A stretch of 48,015 nt of DNA from an uncultured Pelagibacteraceae bacterium (GTDB lineage: Bacteria > Pseudomonadota > Alphaproteobacteria > Pelagibacterales > Pelagibacteraceae). The position numbers were made by a program, and so were the translations under genes. The notes beneath the pieces are model-generated. The model saw nothing but the letters and a program-made list of their open reading frames with translations, did no database searches and was not told where the DNA came from. This document shows, piece by piece, positions 8,143 to 17,139 of this stretch. The stretch is from contig CACKFS010000006.1 in the NCBI GenBank assembly GCA_902599575.1, positions 1 through 48,015 on the forward strand, read 5' to 3'. Position 1 is the first letter of the stretch. Each line of letters starts with the position of its first letter.

Positions 8143-9311
8143 AAATGGACATTCCAAAAAGTTTTTTAGGTTACAAAAGAGAAAATGGAAGAGCGGGTAC
8201 AAGAAATCATGTGATTATTCTTCCAGTTGACGATATTTCAAATGCATGTGCTGAAGCTGTATCTAACAATATTAAAGGGACTATTGCTTTGCCTCATTCT
8301 TATGGAAGGTTACAATTTGGTGCTGATCTTGAATTACATTTTAGAACAATGATTGGAACAGGTAAGAATCCTAACGTTGCAGCTGTCATAGTTATAGGTA
8401 TAGAGCCTAAATGGACTAAAAGAATTGTAGATGCTATTGCAAAAACTGGAAAACCTGTGGAAGGATTTAGTATCGAGGGTGTTGGAGATATTGATACAAT
8501 CGCAAAAGTTTCTAAAAAGGCTCAAGAATTCTCAATGTGGGCCTCTGAAAAACAAAGAGAGGAATGCCCAATAAGCGATTTGTGGATTTCTGTAAAGTGT
8601 GGAGAATCTGATACAACATCAGGGTTAGCATCAAATCCTACAGTTGGAAATTTGATGGATAAACTTGAGCCTTTAGGTGTTCATCTTTGTTTTGGAGAAA
8701 CATCTGAGTTAACGGGTGCTGAGAACGTTTGTGCTAAAAGAGGTAAAACTAAAGAAGCGCAAGACAAATTTATGAAAACTTGGAGTTCATATAACGATTT
8801 CATTTTAAAAGAGGCAACTAACGACCTATCTGAAAGTCAACCAACTGCGGGAAATATTGCAGGAGGATTGACTACAATTGAAGAAAAAGCTTTTGGAAAT
8901 TTTCAAAAAATTGGATCAAGAGAATTTATTGATGTTCTTGAACCTGCCGAAGAACCGAGCAAGGGAAAAGGATTGTATTTTATGGATACATCCTCAGCAG
9001 CTGCTGAGTGTGTCACTCTTCAAGCAGCAGGCGGATTTAATATTCATTTATTTCCAACTGGACAGGGAAATATAATTGGAAATCCAATAGAACCAGTTAT
9101 TAAGTTAACTGCAAATCCATTAACTGCTAAAACTATGAGCGAACACATTGATCTTGATGTATCTAAAATACTTTCTAGAGAGATGAATCTTGATCAAGCA
9201 GGTGATGAATTAATAAAAGCAACTCTTAAAGTTGCTAATGGTAGGTTAACTTGTGCAGAAGCTCTTGGTCATAAAGAGTTCGTAATGACAAAGCTTTATA
9301 GAAGCGCTTAA
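8136..9311 (+). CDS. suyB: (2R)-sulfolactate sulfo-lyase, beta subunit
   Basis: Large catalytic subunit, 391 residues, of the UxaA/altronate dehydratase C-terminal family. It starts [20 protein letters not shown], the typical GY-R-G-GTRN opening. It contains [18 protein letters not shown], including the conserved Cys/Gly/Ser region expected for iron binding and catalysis, and a C-terminal [18 protein letters not shown] block. Its ATG lies inside the last codons of suyA, so the subunits are translationally coupled; a second ATG at 8145 is also possible. Product sulfite would feed the Apr complex and exporter encoded just downstream on the other strand. Confidence 0.88.
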   Translation: MVKMDIPKSFLGYKRENGRAGTRNHVIILPVDDISNACAEAVSNNIKGTIALPHSYGRLQFGADLELHFRTMIGTGKNPNVAAVIVIGIEPKWTKRIVDAIAKTGKPVEGFSIEGVGDIDTIAKVSKKAQEFSMWASEKQREECPISDLWISVKCGESDTTSGLASNPTVGNLMDKLEPLGVHLCFGETSELTGAENVCAKRGKTKEAQDKFMKTWSSYNDFILKEATNDLSESQPTAGNIAGGLTTIEEKAFGNFQKIGSREFIDVLEPAEEPSKGKGLYFMDTSSAAAECVTLQAAGGFNIHLFPTGQGNIIGNPIEPVIKLTANPLTAKTMSEHIDLDVSKILSREMNLDQAGDELIKATLKVANGRLTCAEALGHKEFVMTKLYRSA

Positions 9312-9313
9312 AA

Positions 9314-10408
9314 TTACTTAGTTGATATTGTTGGTTTTGGAATATACTTATCTTTTAATTTAGACAAAACTTTTCGTAAAACTGCTGCTCCAACTCCTAA
9401 ACCTAGAGCTAAGACTAAAGATGCCATACCGTAAAGAAAAGGAACATTTTTAGATAGATCTCTTACAAATTGTGAGACAGGTCCTAGCGAAGGTTTAGAA
9501 TTTTTATATATTTCTGATGCATTTTCTGCTGCAAAAAAAGTATCGTAAGCAATTGCAACACCAACCAACAGTAATAAAACTGCTAAAATAGTTTTGAATT
9601 GTGAGCTATCAACTCTTTCCCCAAGTTTTTGTCCAATTTGTACACCTAATATCGAACCTAAAATTAAAACTGTAACTAATACAAGATCAATAGTTCCATA
9701 GTTAAATGCATGCAATACAGTAACTATTGCGCTCACAAAAATTGTTACAAATAAAGATGTTCCTGGAATTAATTTTGTAGGCATTCCAATTATATAAATC
9801 ATGGCTGGAACTAAAATAAAAGCTCCACCAACACCTAGTATTGCTGCGATAAAACCCACCAAAAAACCAATCACTATTGGTGTAAATGCACTTTCATAAA
9901 GTTTTGATTTCTTGAATCTCATTCTAAATGGTAAGCCGTGAAACCAATAATGATCATGTAATTTTTTCTTAACTACAATTTTTTTTCGTGCTCTATCTAT
10001 CTCAGTGACACCCTGGACAAGCATCATTGTGCCAATAATTGCAAGTATATACATATACGCAAGAGATATTACGATATTAATTTTACCGATATCTTGAAAA
10101 TAACTAAAAGTATAAATTCCCAAGGCAGTACCAACTACTCCTCCAACTACTATCATCAAACCCATTTTATAGTCTAATGTTCCTTTAAGATAATGTGTGG
10201 TTGATCCTGATATAGAAGTTCCTAAAATATTGTTGGCCTCATTTGGTACCGCATAAGCTGGTGGAATTCCTAAAAAAATTAAAAAAGGCGTCATTAAAAA
10301 TCCACCACCAACACCAAAAAGACCTGATAAGATCCCCACTGCTAAGCTTAAGATAAATATAAATGGTAGGCTTATGTAAACTTCTGCTATTGGAAGAAAA
10401 AACTCCAT
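9314..10408 (-). CDS. TauE/SafE (TSUP)-family sulfite exporter
   Basis: Integral membrane protein, 364 residues with about eight to nine hydrophobic helices. It carries both internal-repeat motifs of the TSUP family: GLFGVGGGFLMTP near the N-terminus and ILGVGGAFILVPAMIY in the second half. Family members near xsc export sulfite or sulfoacetate. It is the last gene of the minus-strand apr operon and converges on suyB with two bases between stops. The position beside Xsc, SuyAB and AprBA supports export of excess sulfite. The start at 10408 gives a complete first helix. Confidence 0.88.
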   Translation of the reverse strand: MEFFLPIAEVYISLPFIFILSLAVGILSGLFGVGGGFLMTPFLIFLGIPPAYAVPNEANNILGTSISGSTTHYLKGTLDYKMGLMIVVGGVVGTALGIYTFSYFQDIGKINIVISLAYMYILAIIGTMMLVQGVTEIDRARKKIVVKKKLHDHYWFHGLPFRMRFKKSKLYESAFTPIVIGFLVGFIAAILGVGGAFILVPAMIYIIGMPTKLIPGTSLFVTIFVSAIVTVLHAFNYGTIDLVLVTVLILGSILGVQIGQKLGERVDSSQFKTILAVLLLLVGVAIAYDTFFAAENASEIYKNSKPSLGPVSQFVRDLSKNVPFLYGMASLVLALGLGVGAAVLRKVLSKLKDKYIPKPTISTK

Positions 10409-10453
10409 GATTGTTAATTATCCCGAAAATATTTGAAGTCAACTATTTGATTA

Positions 10454-10603
10454 TTAAATTCCAAAAAATGTACTCGAAAGAATTACTACCCAATATGCTG
10501 CTAAACCCATATAGAGTACAAACTTAGCATTTATATATGAAAATATTTTGGAGTTTTTTATTAGCTTGAAGATGTTTAGGTTTTTATTTAAATTTTCAAG
10601 CAT
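10454..10603 (-). CDS. Small single-helix membrane protein in the apr-tauE operon
   Basis: 49 residues, unrecognised. It begins MLENLNKNLNIFKLIKNS, a basic amphipathic lead, followed by one hydrophobic helix of about 20 residues (FVLYMGLAAYWVVILSSTFF). The orientation is probably N-in. It fills the gap between the 116-residue gene (42 bases upstream) and the TauE-type exporter (45 bases downstream), all on one strand. Codon use matches its neighbours and there are two stops in a row at the end. It may be an accessory subunit of the exporter or of the AprM-anchored complex, which is inference from position alone. Confidence 0.6.
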   Translation of the reverse strand: MLENLNKNLNIFKLIKNSKIFSYINAKFVLYMGLAAYWVVILSSTFFGI

Positions 10604-10645
10604 ACTTATCAAGTACACCCAGAAAGAATATTTATCAAGTCTTAT

Positions 10646-10996
10646 TTAAAAAATCGTTGCACCAAAAACTTTAACTGAGTCGCCTTCTTCTCCAAGAACA
10701 AGTCTTCCAAGAAACTCCCCCTCTTCAGCGGTACTCCTCTGTTTAAAAAGAACTGTCACATGTAATCCTCTTCTAAGACAGCCAAAAGCCTTATAATCAT
10801 CAGACAAACTACATATTAATTTGTTGCTGGCCCATTGCTTCCCGAGCTCCACTTCATTTGCTCCATAAAGCATTTGAGATGAAAAATCTTTGGTAAAACC
10901 GCCATAATCCCTCATATTTGATGATTTAATCAAATTTTGCCAAATTGGATTAGCAATTTCTATTATTTGTTCATCTGATTTTGATGTGAAACTCAT
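10646..10996 (-). CDS. Unknown protein downstream of aprA
   Basis: 116 residues, not recognised with certainty. It is soluble, starts MSFTSKSDEQIIEIANPIWQ, and has a helical first half (IANPIWQNLIKSSNMRDYGGFTKDF in segments) and a beta-rich second half ending FLGRLVLGEEGDSVKVFGATIF. A one-domain alpha-plus-beta protein of this size with helices first resembles NTF2/SnoaL-like folds, but this is only an impression. It follows aprA by 18 bases and lies before a small membrane protein and the TauE-type exporter. A role with sulfite oxidation is therefore plausible. Confidence 0.75.
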   Translation of the reverse strand: MSFTSKSDEQIIEIANPIWQNLIKSSNMRDYGGFTKDFSSQMLYGANEVELGKQWASNKLICSLSDDYKAFGCLRRGLHVTVLFKQRSTAEEGEFLGRLVLGEEGDSVKVFGATIF

Positions 10997-11014
10997 ATTT
11001 ATAATTGTTAGGAC

Positions 11015-12874
11015 TTAAGATGCTTTTTTCTTCTCTTTATCGTCGACTATGTGATAGACAGGTTTTTTTTCCATAGTGAACTTGCCAGTTTCTGGATCTC
11101 GTCTTGAAACAGTTAAACAATGCCATTTTTCATCATCAAGTTTCATATGATCGCCTCTATAATAGTACCCTGGCCAACGAGTTTCCTCTCTATATAAAGT
11201 ATGTTCTGTAACACACTGAGATGTCAAAGTTCTGTGTTTTAACTCCCATGCTCTCATTAACTGATGGTAATCCTCAGCTCCTACGTTTTCCAAGTCTTCC
11301 TGAAGCCAATCTAGTAATTCTAAAGCTTTTTTAAGGAGATTGTCATTTGTCATGTAGTTATTGGTAATACCACCGCAATATTCATCCATGATTTTTTGAA
11401 GTCTTTGTAAACCTTGTATCGGTGAGATATAACTTGGTGAAACTGTGCCTCCAGTTATTTCATTTCTACCAACCGTATAATTCTCTAGTGGTTTATAAAT
11501 TACTTCTTTTAGATCATTATATTGTTTTTCACTTACTTTAATATTGTTTGCTTTTTTATCTTCAATGTATTTAACCGCAGCTTTTGCAGCTAGTCTTCCC
11601 TCAGTGAAAGAACCCGATGAAAATTTATGCGCACTGCCACCTACAGTGTCGCCTGCACCAAATAAACCCTCAACAGACATCATTCTGTTATATCCCCAAA
11701 AATAATCGTCTGGTGCAATGTCTTCTGGACCGCTTACCCATGCTCCTGAGCATGTTGCATGTGAGCCCATAACATAAGGCTCTGAAGTTGTTAATTCTGG
11801 ATTAGTGTATTTTGGATCAATATTTTGAGATGCCCAAACTACAGCTTGTCCTACTGTCATACCTAAAAAATTTTCCCAACCCACTGTTTCAAGGTGTGGA
11901 TCCTGAAAAGCTTCTTTTGTAACCATGTGAATTGGTCCACCACCTGCTGCTACTTCTTGAATAAAAGCATGGTTTCTTAGACATGTTGGAGTTGGATGAT
12001 GATCAATGTACTCGCCAACAAGTTTTTTTGTAGCATCATACCATTTTTTTTCATAGTTCTCGCCATTTGCATTTTGAGTATAAGTTTTTAAATGTAAAAA
12101 ATATGCCCCAACTGGACCATAGCCGTCTTTAAATCTACATAACACAATTCTATTTTCCATTTGTGTCATTTTCGCGCCTGCAGCAATTGGTAATGCGTAT
12201 GCAGAGCCATTACTCCAAGGTGCGTACCATGTTCTTCCCATTCCCTCACCAACTGCTCTTGGTTTAAAAATATGAGAAGCTCCACCAGCTGCAATAATAA
12301 CTGCTTTAGCCTTAAATACGTGGTAATCACCTGTTCTCATATTAAAACCTACTGCACCTGCAACTCTATTTTCATTTTCTTCATCTTTTAAAAGATGAGT
12401 AATCATTATTCTGTTATAAATTTTATCAGCTGATTTTTTTGCTGCTTCAGCAACAATTGGTTTGTAACTTTCGCCATGAATCATAATTTGCCATTTACCT
12501 TCTCTTTGATATCTGCCAGTTTCTTTATTTTTCATCATTGGTAAACCCCATTCATCAAACATGTGAACAGTTGAGTCAACGTGTCTTGCCATATCGTACC
12601 CAAGGTCTTCTCTTACTAATCCCATCAAATCATTTCTTGCATATCTCACATGATCTTCTGGTTGATTTTCTCCCCACTGCATTCCCATGTAACAATTAAT
12701 AGCATAAAGACCTTGTGCTACAGCACCACTTCTATCAATGTTTGCTTTTTCTACACAGATTATTTTTAGATCTCTTCCCCAATGTCTAGCTTCAAAAGTG
12801 GCTCCGGTACCAGCCATTCCACCACCAACAATTAAAACATCGCAATCTTCAAATACAGTTTTGTGTTTTGGCAT
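11015..12874 (-). CDS. aprA: Adenylylsulfate reductase, alpha subunit
   Basis: FAD subunit of APS reductase, 619 residues, full length. It interconverts sulfite plus AMP and adenylylsulfate (APS); here it is expected to run in the oxidative direction to remove sulfite. The FAD motif is GGGMAGTG with the DRSGAVAQGLYAINCY segment after it, and the substrate region includes PEDHVRYARNDLMGL. The fumarate-reductase-like fold and the late YYRGDHMKLDDEKWHC segment are characteristic. The start codon shares one base with the aprB stop (TAATG). No ATP sulfurylase gene is in the window, so the fate of APS is not shown. Confidence 0.95.
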   Translation of the reverse strand: MPKHKTVFEDCDVLIVGGGMAGTGATFEARHWGRDLKIICVEKANIDRSGAVAQGLYAINCYMGMQWGENQPEDHVRYARNDLMGLVREDLGYDMARHVDSTVHMFDEWGLPMMKNKETGRYQREGKWQIMIHGESYKPIVAEAAKKSADKIYNRIMITHLLKDEENENRVAGAVGFNMRTGDYHVFKAKAVIIAAGGASHIFKPRAVGEGMGRTWYAPWSNGSAYALPIAAGAKMTQMENRIVLCRFKDGYGPVGAYFLHLKTYTQNANGENYEKKWYDATKKLVGEYIDHHPTPTCLRNHAFIQEVAAGGGPIHMVTKEAFQDPHLETVGWENFLGMTVGQAVVWASQNIDPKYTNPELTTSEPYVMGSHATCSGAWVSGPEDIAPDDYFWGYNRMMSVEGLFGAGDTVGGSAHKFSSGSFTEGRLAAKAAVKYIEDKKANNIKVSEKQYNDLKEVIYKPLENYTVGRNEITGGTVSPSYISPIQGLQRLQKIMDEYCGGITNNYMTNDNLLKKALELLDWLQEDLENVGAEDYHQLMRAWELKHRTLTSQCVTEHTLYREETRWPGYYYRGDHMKLDDEKWHCLTVSRRDPETGKFTMEKKPVYHIVDDKEKKKAS

Positions 12875-13344
12875 TAATAATAAACTCCTTTTTTAAAAGA
12901 GCTTTTATCAAGTGTTGGTAAATCTTTATCCGTATTTAAACCGTGAGGTTCATTGTATAAAATTTGAGAGTTTATTTCTCCTTGATTAGGTTTGTCACCT
13001 TCTGCAAGTTTAGGGATATATTTTCCCCAAGGTTTAGTAGTTATTGGGGAAACAAAATCTTTTTCTGTTCCATTTCTAAATTTTATTTTCCAAGATATCG
13101 TTCCTTTTTCTTCCTCTCTTCTTACTCTAACGCTGTGCCCCATGGGAGCAAAGTCGGCATAACCTCTGACATCTATTGCGTGATTAGGGCATGCTTTCAC
13201 ACAAGAATAACATTCCCAACAAAAATTCGGTTCTATATTTTTTGCTCTTCTAATATTCTTATCAATATGCATTATGTCTGAAGGACATATATCTACGCAG
13301 TGTCCGCATCCATCGCACCTAGTCATATATACAAATGTCGACAT
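12874..13344 (-). CDS. aprB: Adenylylsulfate reductase, beta subunit (2x[4Fe-4S])
   Basis: Ferredoxin-like electron-transfer subunit, 156 residues. Two four-cysteine clusters are seen near the N-terminus: CDGCGHCVDICP (residues 10-21) and CWECYSCVKACP shortly after. The C-terminal tail wraps the alpha subunit in known structures, and KGVYY ends it here. The start is well set by an AAGGAG sequence eight bases before the ATG at 13344, one of the best ribosome-binding sites in this operon. It passes electrons between the aprA flavin and the membrane protein encoded just upstream. Confidence 0.95.
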   Translation of the reverse strand: MSTFVYMTRCDGCGHCVDICPSDIMHIDKNIRRAKNIEPNFCWECYSCVKACPNHAIDVRGYADFAPMGHSVRVRREEEKGTISWKIKFRNGTEKDFVSPITTKPWGKYIPKLAEGDKPNQGEINSQILYNEPHGLNTDKDLPTLDKSSFKKGVYY

Positions 13345-13375
13345 TTATTTTATCTCCTTTTTAAATCTTACCATA

Positions 13376-14164
13376 TTAATAGTGTTTTGGCTCTTCTCTT
13401 TTTATACCAAGACCAAATTGTTCTGGAGCATCTGCTGGTGGTGGTAAATTATCTCTAGAACCATCAGCTTCAGCTAAATTTTTCTGTATCGCAGCGCCAG
13501 GTTTGTAAAACATATGTGCAAATTTAGACCAATATACTCCACCAAATAAAACTATATTTGATACTGCAAAGAGCACTAGAAATAAATTGTCCCATCCAGA
13601 AATATTATTAAACTGTAAGTAGGACCAAATTAATCCAAATGTGGAAGATGCTAATAAAGCTAGCACAAATAGATCTGCTGTAATGATTCTAAATACAGAA
13701 TTAGCTTCTGCAGCAACATCTACTCTTAAAAATAACCAGAACCAATATCCACCTAAGCAAGTCATTATAGCTCCAACATGCCAAAGAATTGGCCAGATTG
13801 CCGGCGTGTCAGATGTTGTATAAAAGAAAATCATTGCACCTGAACCAACCCAAAATAAAATTGTCCCATACATCCCAAGAACATGAGCTATTCTTCTTTT
13901 ACCTAAGCCTAATTCTGAAGTAGTGCCAATGTCATGGACAATTGTTTTTGCTATTACTGCAATTCTCTCCCCACTACCTAATTCTCTTTTAGCATTTTTC
14001 TTTGCTTTTCTAGCGTTATTAAAAAAATATTTTACATTTTTTTTGTGTATCATATCCAATACAGTTCCTAAAATTACAAGTGCAACCATAATAACTGCAA
14101 AAGATTGTATTCCTATTAACGGAACAGTTTCAGATAAAATAGAAAATGGATTAGTTGAAAACAT
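13376..14164 (-). CDS. aprM: Membrane anchor/quinone-interacting subunit of APS reductase
   Basis: Integral membrane protein, 262 residues with about five or six helices, of the NarI/DsrM-like cytochrome b type. Candidate heme ligands are visible in helix contexts: HVLGMYG, WHVGAIM and FAHMFYKPG. The C-terminus is hydrophilic (FGLGIKREEPKHY). It is first in the operon, 31 bases before aprB. AprM proteins found with AprBA in sulfur oxidisers are thought to pass sulfite-derived electrons to the quinone pool, which fits oxidative use here. The upstream 90 bases (14165-14258) must carry the operon promoter, but I cannot point to one. Confidence 0.85.
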   Translation of the reverse strand: MFSTNPFSILSETVPLIGIQSFAVIMVALVILGTVLDMIHKKNVKYFFNNARKAKKNAKRELGSGERIAVIAKTIVHDIGTTSELGLGKRRIAHVLGMYGTILFWVGSGAMIFFYTTSDTPAIWPILWHVGAIMTCLGGYWFWLFLRVDVAAEANSVFRIITADLFVLALLASSTFGLIWSYLQFNNISGWDNLFLVLFAVSNIVLFGGVYWSKFAHMFYKPGAAIQKNLAEADGSRDNLPPPADAPEQFGLGIKREEPKHY

Positions 14165-14258
14165 AAAATTTATAAAATCGTTATATTAGTAGTACACTTA
14201 AAAAAATAGTTCAACTGCGATATAGAGCCATTATGAGGGTTTTGAATAATCAAAAGTG

Positions 14259-14657
14259 TTATTTTTTTCTTATATAATGCTGTTTAGAAGGTATAACGCT
14301 TCTAACACCACCTTGAGGATTTTCTACATCGCCTTCTCTTCTTGGAATCACATGTATATGACAGTGAAAAATAGATTGACCTGCAACTTTTCCTGAGTTT
14401 GTGCCAACATTAAAACCTTTTACAGTACTATCCTCTGATGTGATTTTTTGTTGTAATTTTTTAATTAAATTATCACAAGCTAAAATTTCTTTATCATTTA
14501 ATTCAAAATAATTTTTTACACATCTTTTAGGTACTACCAATGAATGAAATTTAGTTACTGGATAACTGTCTTTTGATGCATAAGCAAGACTATTTTCAAA
14601 TATCAATTCATTTTTTCGTATTGAACAAAATATACAAGGATTGTTTGGATCTTTCAT
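14259..14657 (-). CDS. HIT-family nucleotide hydrolase
   Basis: Histidine-triad protein, 132 residues. The N-terminal CIFCSIRK carries the Cys pair typical of the group. The catalytic triad motif HCHIHVIPR follows NVGTNSGKVAGQSIF. Members hydrolyse nucleoside phosphoramidates or dinucleotides and have housekeeping roles. It starts four bases after the stop of the pabC-like gene and is the last gene of the operon that begins with the metC-like gene. The C-terminal tail with YIRKK is short and basic. Confidence 0.92.
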   Translation of the reverse strand: MKDPNNPCIFCSIRKNELIFENSLAYASKDSYPVTKFHSLVVPKRCVKNYFELNDKEILACDNLIKKLQQKITSEDSTVKGFNVGTNSGKVAGQSIFHCHIHVIPRREGDVENPQGGVRSVIPSKQHYIRKK

Positions 14658-14661
14658 TTTA

Positions 14662-15408
14662 TTAATTTAAAAATTTAAGATATTTGTTTATTTTCTTATA
14701 ACCAGCTACACTTTTATTTTTCCATTTATACTGTTTAATAAATTTAACAGGAGTAACACCTTTGCCTGATCCAATCAGCAAAATTTCATGAAATTTATTT
14801 ATATCTTTCAAATTTATATCTTCAAAATTTATTTTTATTTTTTTACTTAAATAATTAATTGTGTTTCCGATATAGCAGTTATTTTTTGGTGAATAATATT
14901 TATTATTTTTGACAAGCAATAAATTAGATGTGCAAGTCTCAAGAACTTTTTTTTTATAAACTAATAATATATCCACCTTCGTAGCATCATAGGAATTTAA
15001 TTTACTTAGAATGTATTTATATTTTAGATTTTTATACTTAGGATCAGTCCTTTTATAATTTAAAACCTTTAATTCAAAATTATTTGAGGGTTTTAGTCTT
15101 TTACGAATAGAAATAGATATTAATTTTTTTGATATAGCAATTCTAAACAAATGGTTATATTTAAAATTATTTTTTATATTTGCTCTTATTAGAGCTTTAA
15201 TATTCTCTTCAATATTTTTAGAATAAATCTTATATTTTTTTAAAGACTTAATTAAGTTTATAAAATGATTATTAAATAAAACTAATTTACCTGGTTTGCC
15301 AACAAGTCTTATTGTCGTGAACACACCATGTGATCCCCATAAATCCTTAAATTTTGAAATTTTAAGATTATTTATATGATAAGATTCTTTTAATAAAAAA
15401 TTTGCCAT
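14662..15408 (-). CDS. pabC: Class IV aminotransferase, probable 4-amino-4-deoxychorismate lyase
   Basis: PLP enzyme, 248 residues, of fold type IV. Seen motifs are GVFTTIR near residue 28 (the F-T-R opening loop), LETCTSNLLLV (the ExxxxN PLP-phosphate region) and GSGKGVTPV near the C-terminus. In this operon it would cleave 4-amino-4-deoxychorismate to p-aminobenzoate and pyruvate for folate. The ORF is very lysine-rich, as AT-rich genomes give. Its ATG lies 41 bases inside the pabA gene in another frame. D-amino-acid or branched-chain aminotransferase are alternatives that the pabA/pabB context argues against. Confidence 0.8.
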   Translation of the reverse strand: MANFLLKESYHINNLKISKFKDLWGSHGVFTTIRLVGKPGKLVLFNNHFINLIKSLKKYKIYSKNIEENIKALIRANIKNNFKYNHLFRIAISKKLISISIRKRLKPSNNFELKVLNYKRTDPKYKNLKYKYILSKLNSYDATKVDILLVYKKKVLETCTSNLLLVKNNKYYSPKNNCYIGNTINYLSKKIKINFEDINLKDINKFHEILLIGSGKGVTPVKFIKQYKWKNKSVAGYKKINKYLKFLN

Positions 15409-15928
15409 TTTCGGTTAAGAATGAGTCTGGATGAAATTGAAATCCATAAACTTTATTTAAGTTATCTTCAAAAGCCATTGGAGTATTTGATTTTGTGCAA
15501 CGCATAGTTATATCAATATTATTAGATTTAAAGGGCTCATGTAATTTTAATGAATGATATCTTCCAATCTTAAATATTTTATTTTTTTGAAATATTTTAC
15601 TTTTATTATTTACTTTTACTTTCGATTGATACCCATGATAAATATTGTTCTGTTGTTTAATTATTCCTCCTTCATTAAATAAAATTAATTGAAATCCTAA
15701 ACATATACCTATTATTTTTTTTTTACCTTTAAATAATTTATATATTTTCGAAGTCTCTGGATAGTCCTTGGGCGAACCGGGACCAGGAGAGAAAACTATT
15801 ACATCTGATTTTTTTAGTAATTTTAAATTCAAATTAAAATAATCTGAACAGTATACTTTTTCAAATTCTGCAAATTGATGAACAACGTTCCACGTAAATG
15901 AGTCTTGATGATCGATAATATAAATCAT
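15368..15928 (-). CDS. pabA: Glutamine amidotransferase, aminodeoxychorismate/anthranilate synthase component II
   Basis: Class I glutamine amidotransferase, 186 residues, which supplies ammonia to the chorismate enzyme encoded just upstream. DHQDSFTWNVV is the usual start, FSPGPGSPKD the oxyanion loop, and GICLGFQ carries the nucleophilic Cys. The His motif reads GFQFHPDSF: the third triad residue, nearly always Glu in HPES, is Asp here. The gene overlaps pabB by four bases (ATGA). Class I amidotransferases may serve both folate and tryptophan synthesis; the pabC neighbour suggests folate. Confidence 0.88.
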   Translation of the reverse strand: MIYIIDHQDSFTWNVVHQFAEFEKVYCSDYFNLNLKLLKKSDVIVFSPGPGSPKDYPETSKIYKLFKGKKKIIGICLGFQLILFNEGGIIKQQNNIYHGYQSKVKVNNKSKIFQKNKIFKIGRYHSLKLHEPFKSNNIDITMRCTKSNTPMAFEDNLNKVYGFQFHPDSFLTENGKFFIKRILSYK

Positions 15929-17139
15929 TTAAATAATTCCAACAAAGATTTTGCTTTTATAAAATTTTCATTAAATTCTTTTTTAGGAGAACTTTCTAAC
16001 ACAACTCCAGATGCCGCTGATATTTCAGATTTGTTTTGAAAATTTAAAATTGATCTAATTATTATATTAAAACGCAAATCCTCATTAAACTTAATAAATC
16101 CAAAACTTCCAGTAAAAATATTTCTATCTTCTTTTTCTTGGCTATTAAGTAATTCTAATGTTCTAATTTTAGGGCAACCTATTACAGATCCACCTGGCAT
16201 CATTGATTTAATAATATTTATTAATTTTATTTTTTTTCTTAAATTACCTTCTATCGTGGTCACATAGTGAAAAAGATGTTTATATTCCTCAACATATTTT
16301 TTTCTTGTTATCCTTACGGTTCCTGGTTTGCAAATTCTTGATATATCATTTCTTTCCATATCAACTATCATATTATGTTCTTTAGTTTCTTTATTATTAT
16401 TCTTAAAAAAATTAAGTGCTTTTGATTTATTGAGCTTTGAGTTTTTTTTTAAAGTTCCGGCTATTGGTTTTGTTTTTAATTTTAAGCCTTTTTTTTCAAT
16501 CAATGTTTCTGGGGAACAGCTGACAATTGAATAATTTTTATCTCTAATCATAAAAGATTCTGGTGATGAATTTACTTTCATTAACTTCCAGAAAAAATTA
16601 ACTGGGTTAATTACTGAATTATTTTTGTATTTTGTGCAAATTTTAATTTGATATGTTTCACCTTGTTTAATTTTTTTTGAAAACAGATCAAAAATTCTTT
16701 TATATTTATTGAAGTCAGTATTTATCTTAAAAGGACTTAAAATCTTAGTTGGATTGAATTTACTATTAAATTTATTTTGTTTTATATTTGATGAAATTTT
16801 GATTTTATCAGATATTGTAATTACAGTCTCTGGTTTATAAAAAATTCCTTTATAAAAATTAGTTTTTTTTTGATTTTTTAATCTTATATTTAATAGATTG
16901 CATAATATTTCATATCCGAAAAAACCTATAAATAAATCCTGCTCTTTTTTATATTTTTTATTTGAAAAACTATTTAAAAAACTTTTTATGTTTGAATTAT
17001 TAAGTATTATTTTTTTTGAAAAATCCGTAAATATTTTATACTTATTTCCAAATTTATAAATAATCATTGGCTTATCGGATTGATATAGTTTTTCCAGATA
17101 AGGACTAAATCTTAGTTTATGCTTTTTGTAATCTCTCAA
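15925..17139 (-). CDS. pabB: Chorismate-binding enzyme, probable aminodeoxychorismate synthase component I
   Basis: 404 residues. The chorismate domain is clear: CSPETLI, the NMIVDMERNDISRICKPG block, HLFHYVTTIEG and MPGGSVIGCPK. The motif around the active Lys of E. coli PabB (PIKGT) reads PIAGT here, the form seen in anthranilate synthase. The enzyme class is therefore inferred from pabA and pabC beside it. The listed start is a TTG inside the end of the MFS gene; the first ATG in frame is at 17067 and would cut 24 residues including SPYLEKLYQS, which looks native. Confidence 0.85.
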   Translation of the reverse strand: MRDYKKHKLRFSPYLEKLYQSDKPMIIYKFGNKYKIFTDFSKKIILNNSNIKSFLNSFSNKKYKKEQDLFIGFFGYEILCNLLNIRLKNQKKTNFYKGIFYKPETVITISDKIKISSNIKQNKFNSKFNPTKILSPFKINTDFNKYKRIFDLFSKKIKQGETYQIKICTKYKNNSVINPVNFFWKLMKVNSSPESFMIRDKNYSIVSCSPETLIEKKGLKLKTKPIAGTLKKNSKLNKSKALNFFKNNNKETKEHNMIVDMERNDISRICKPGTVRITRKKYVEEYKHLFHYVTTIEGNLRKKIKLINIIKSMMPGGSVIGCPKIRTLELLNSQEKEDRNIFTGSFGFIKFNEDLRFNIIIRSILNFQNKSEISAASGVVLESSPKKEFNENFIKAKSLLELFK

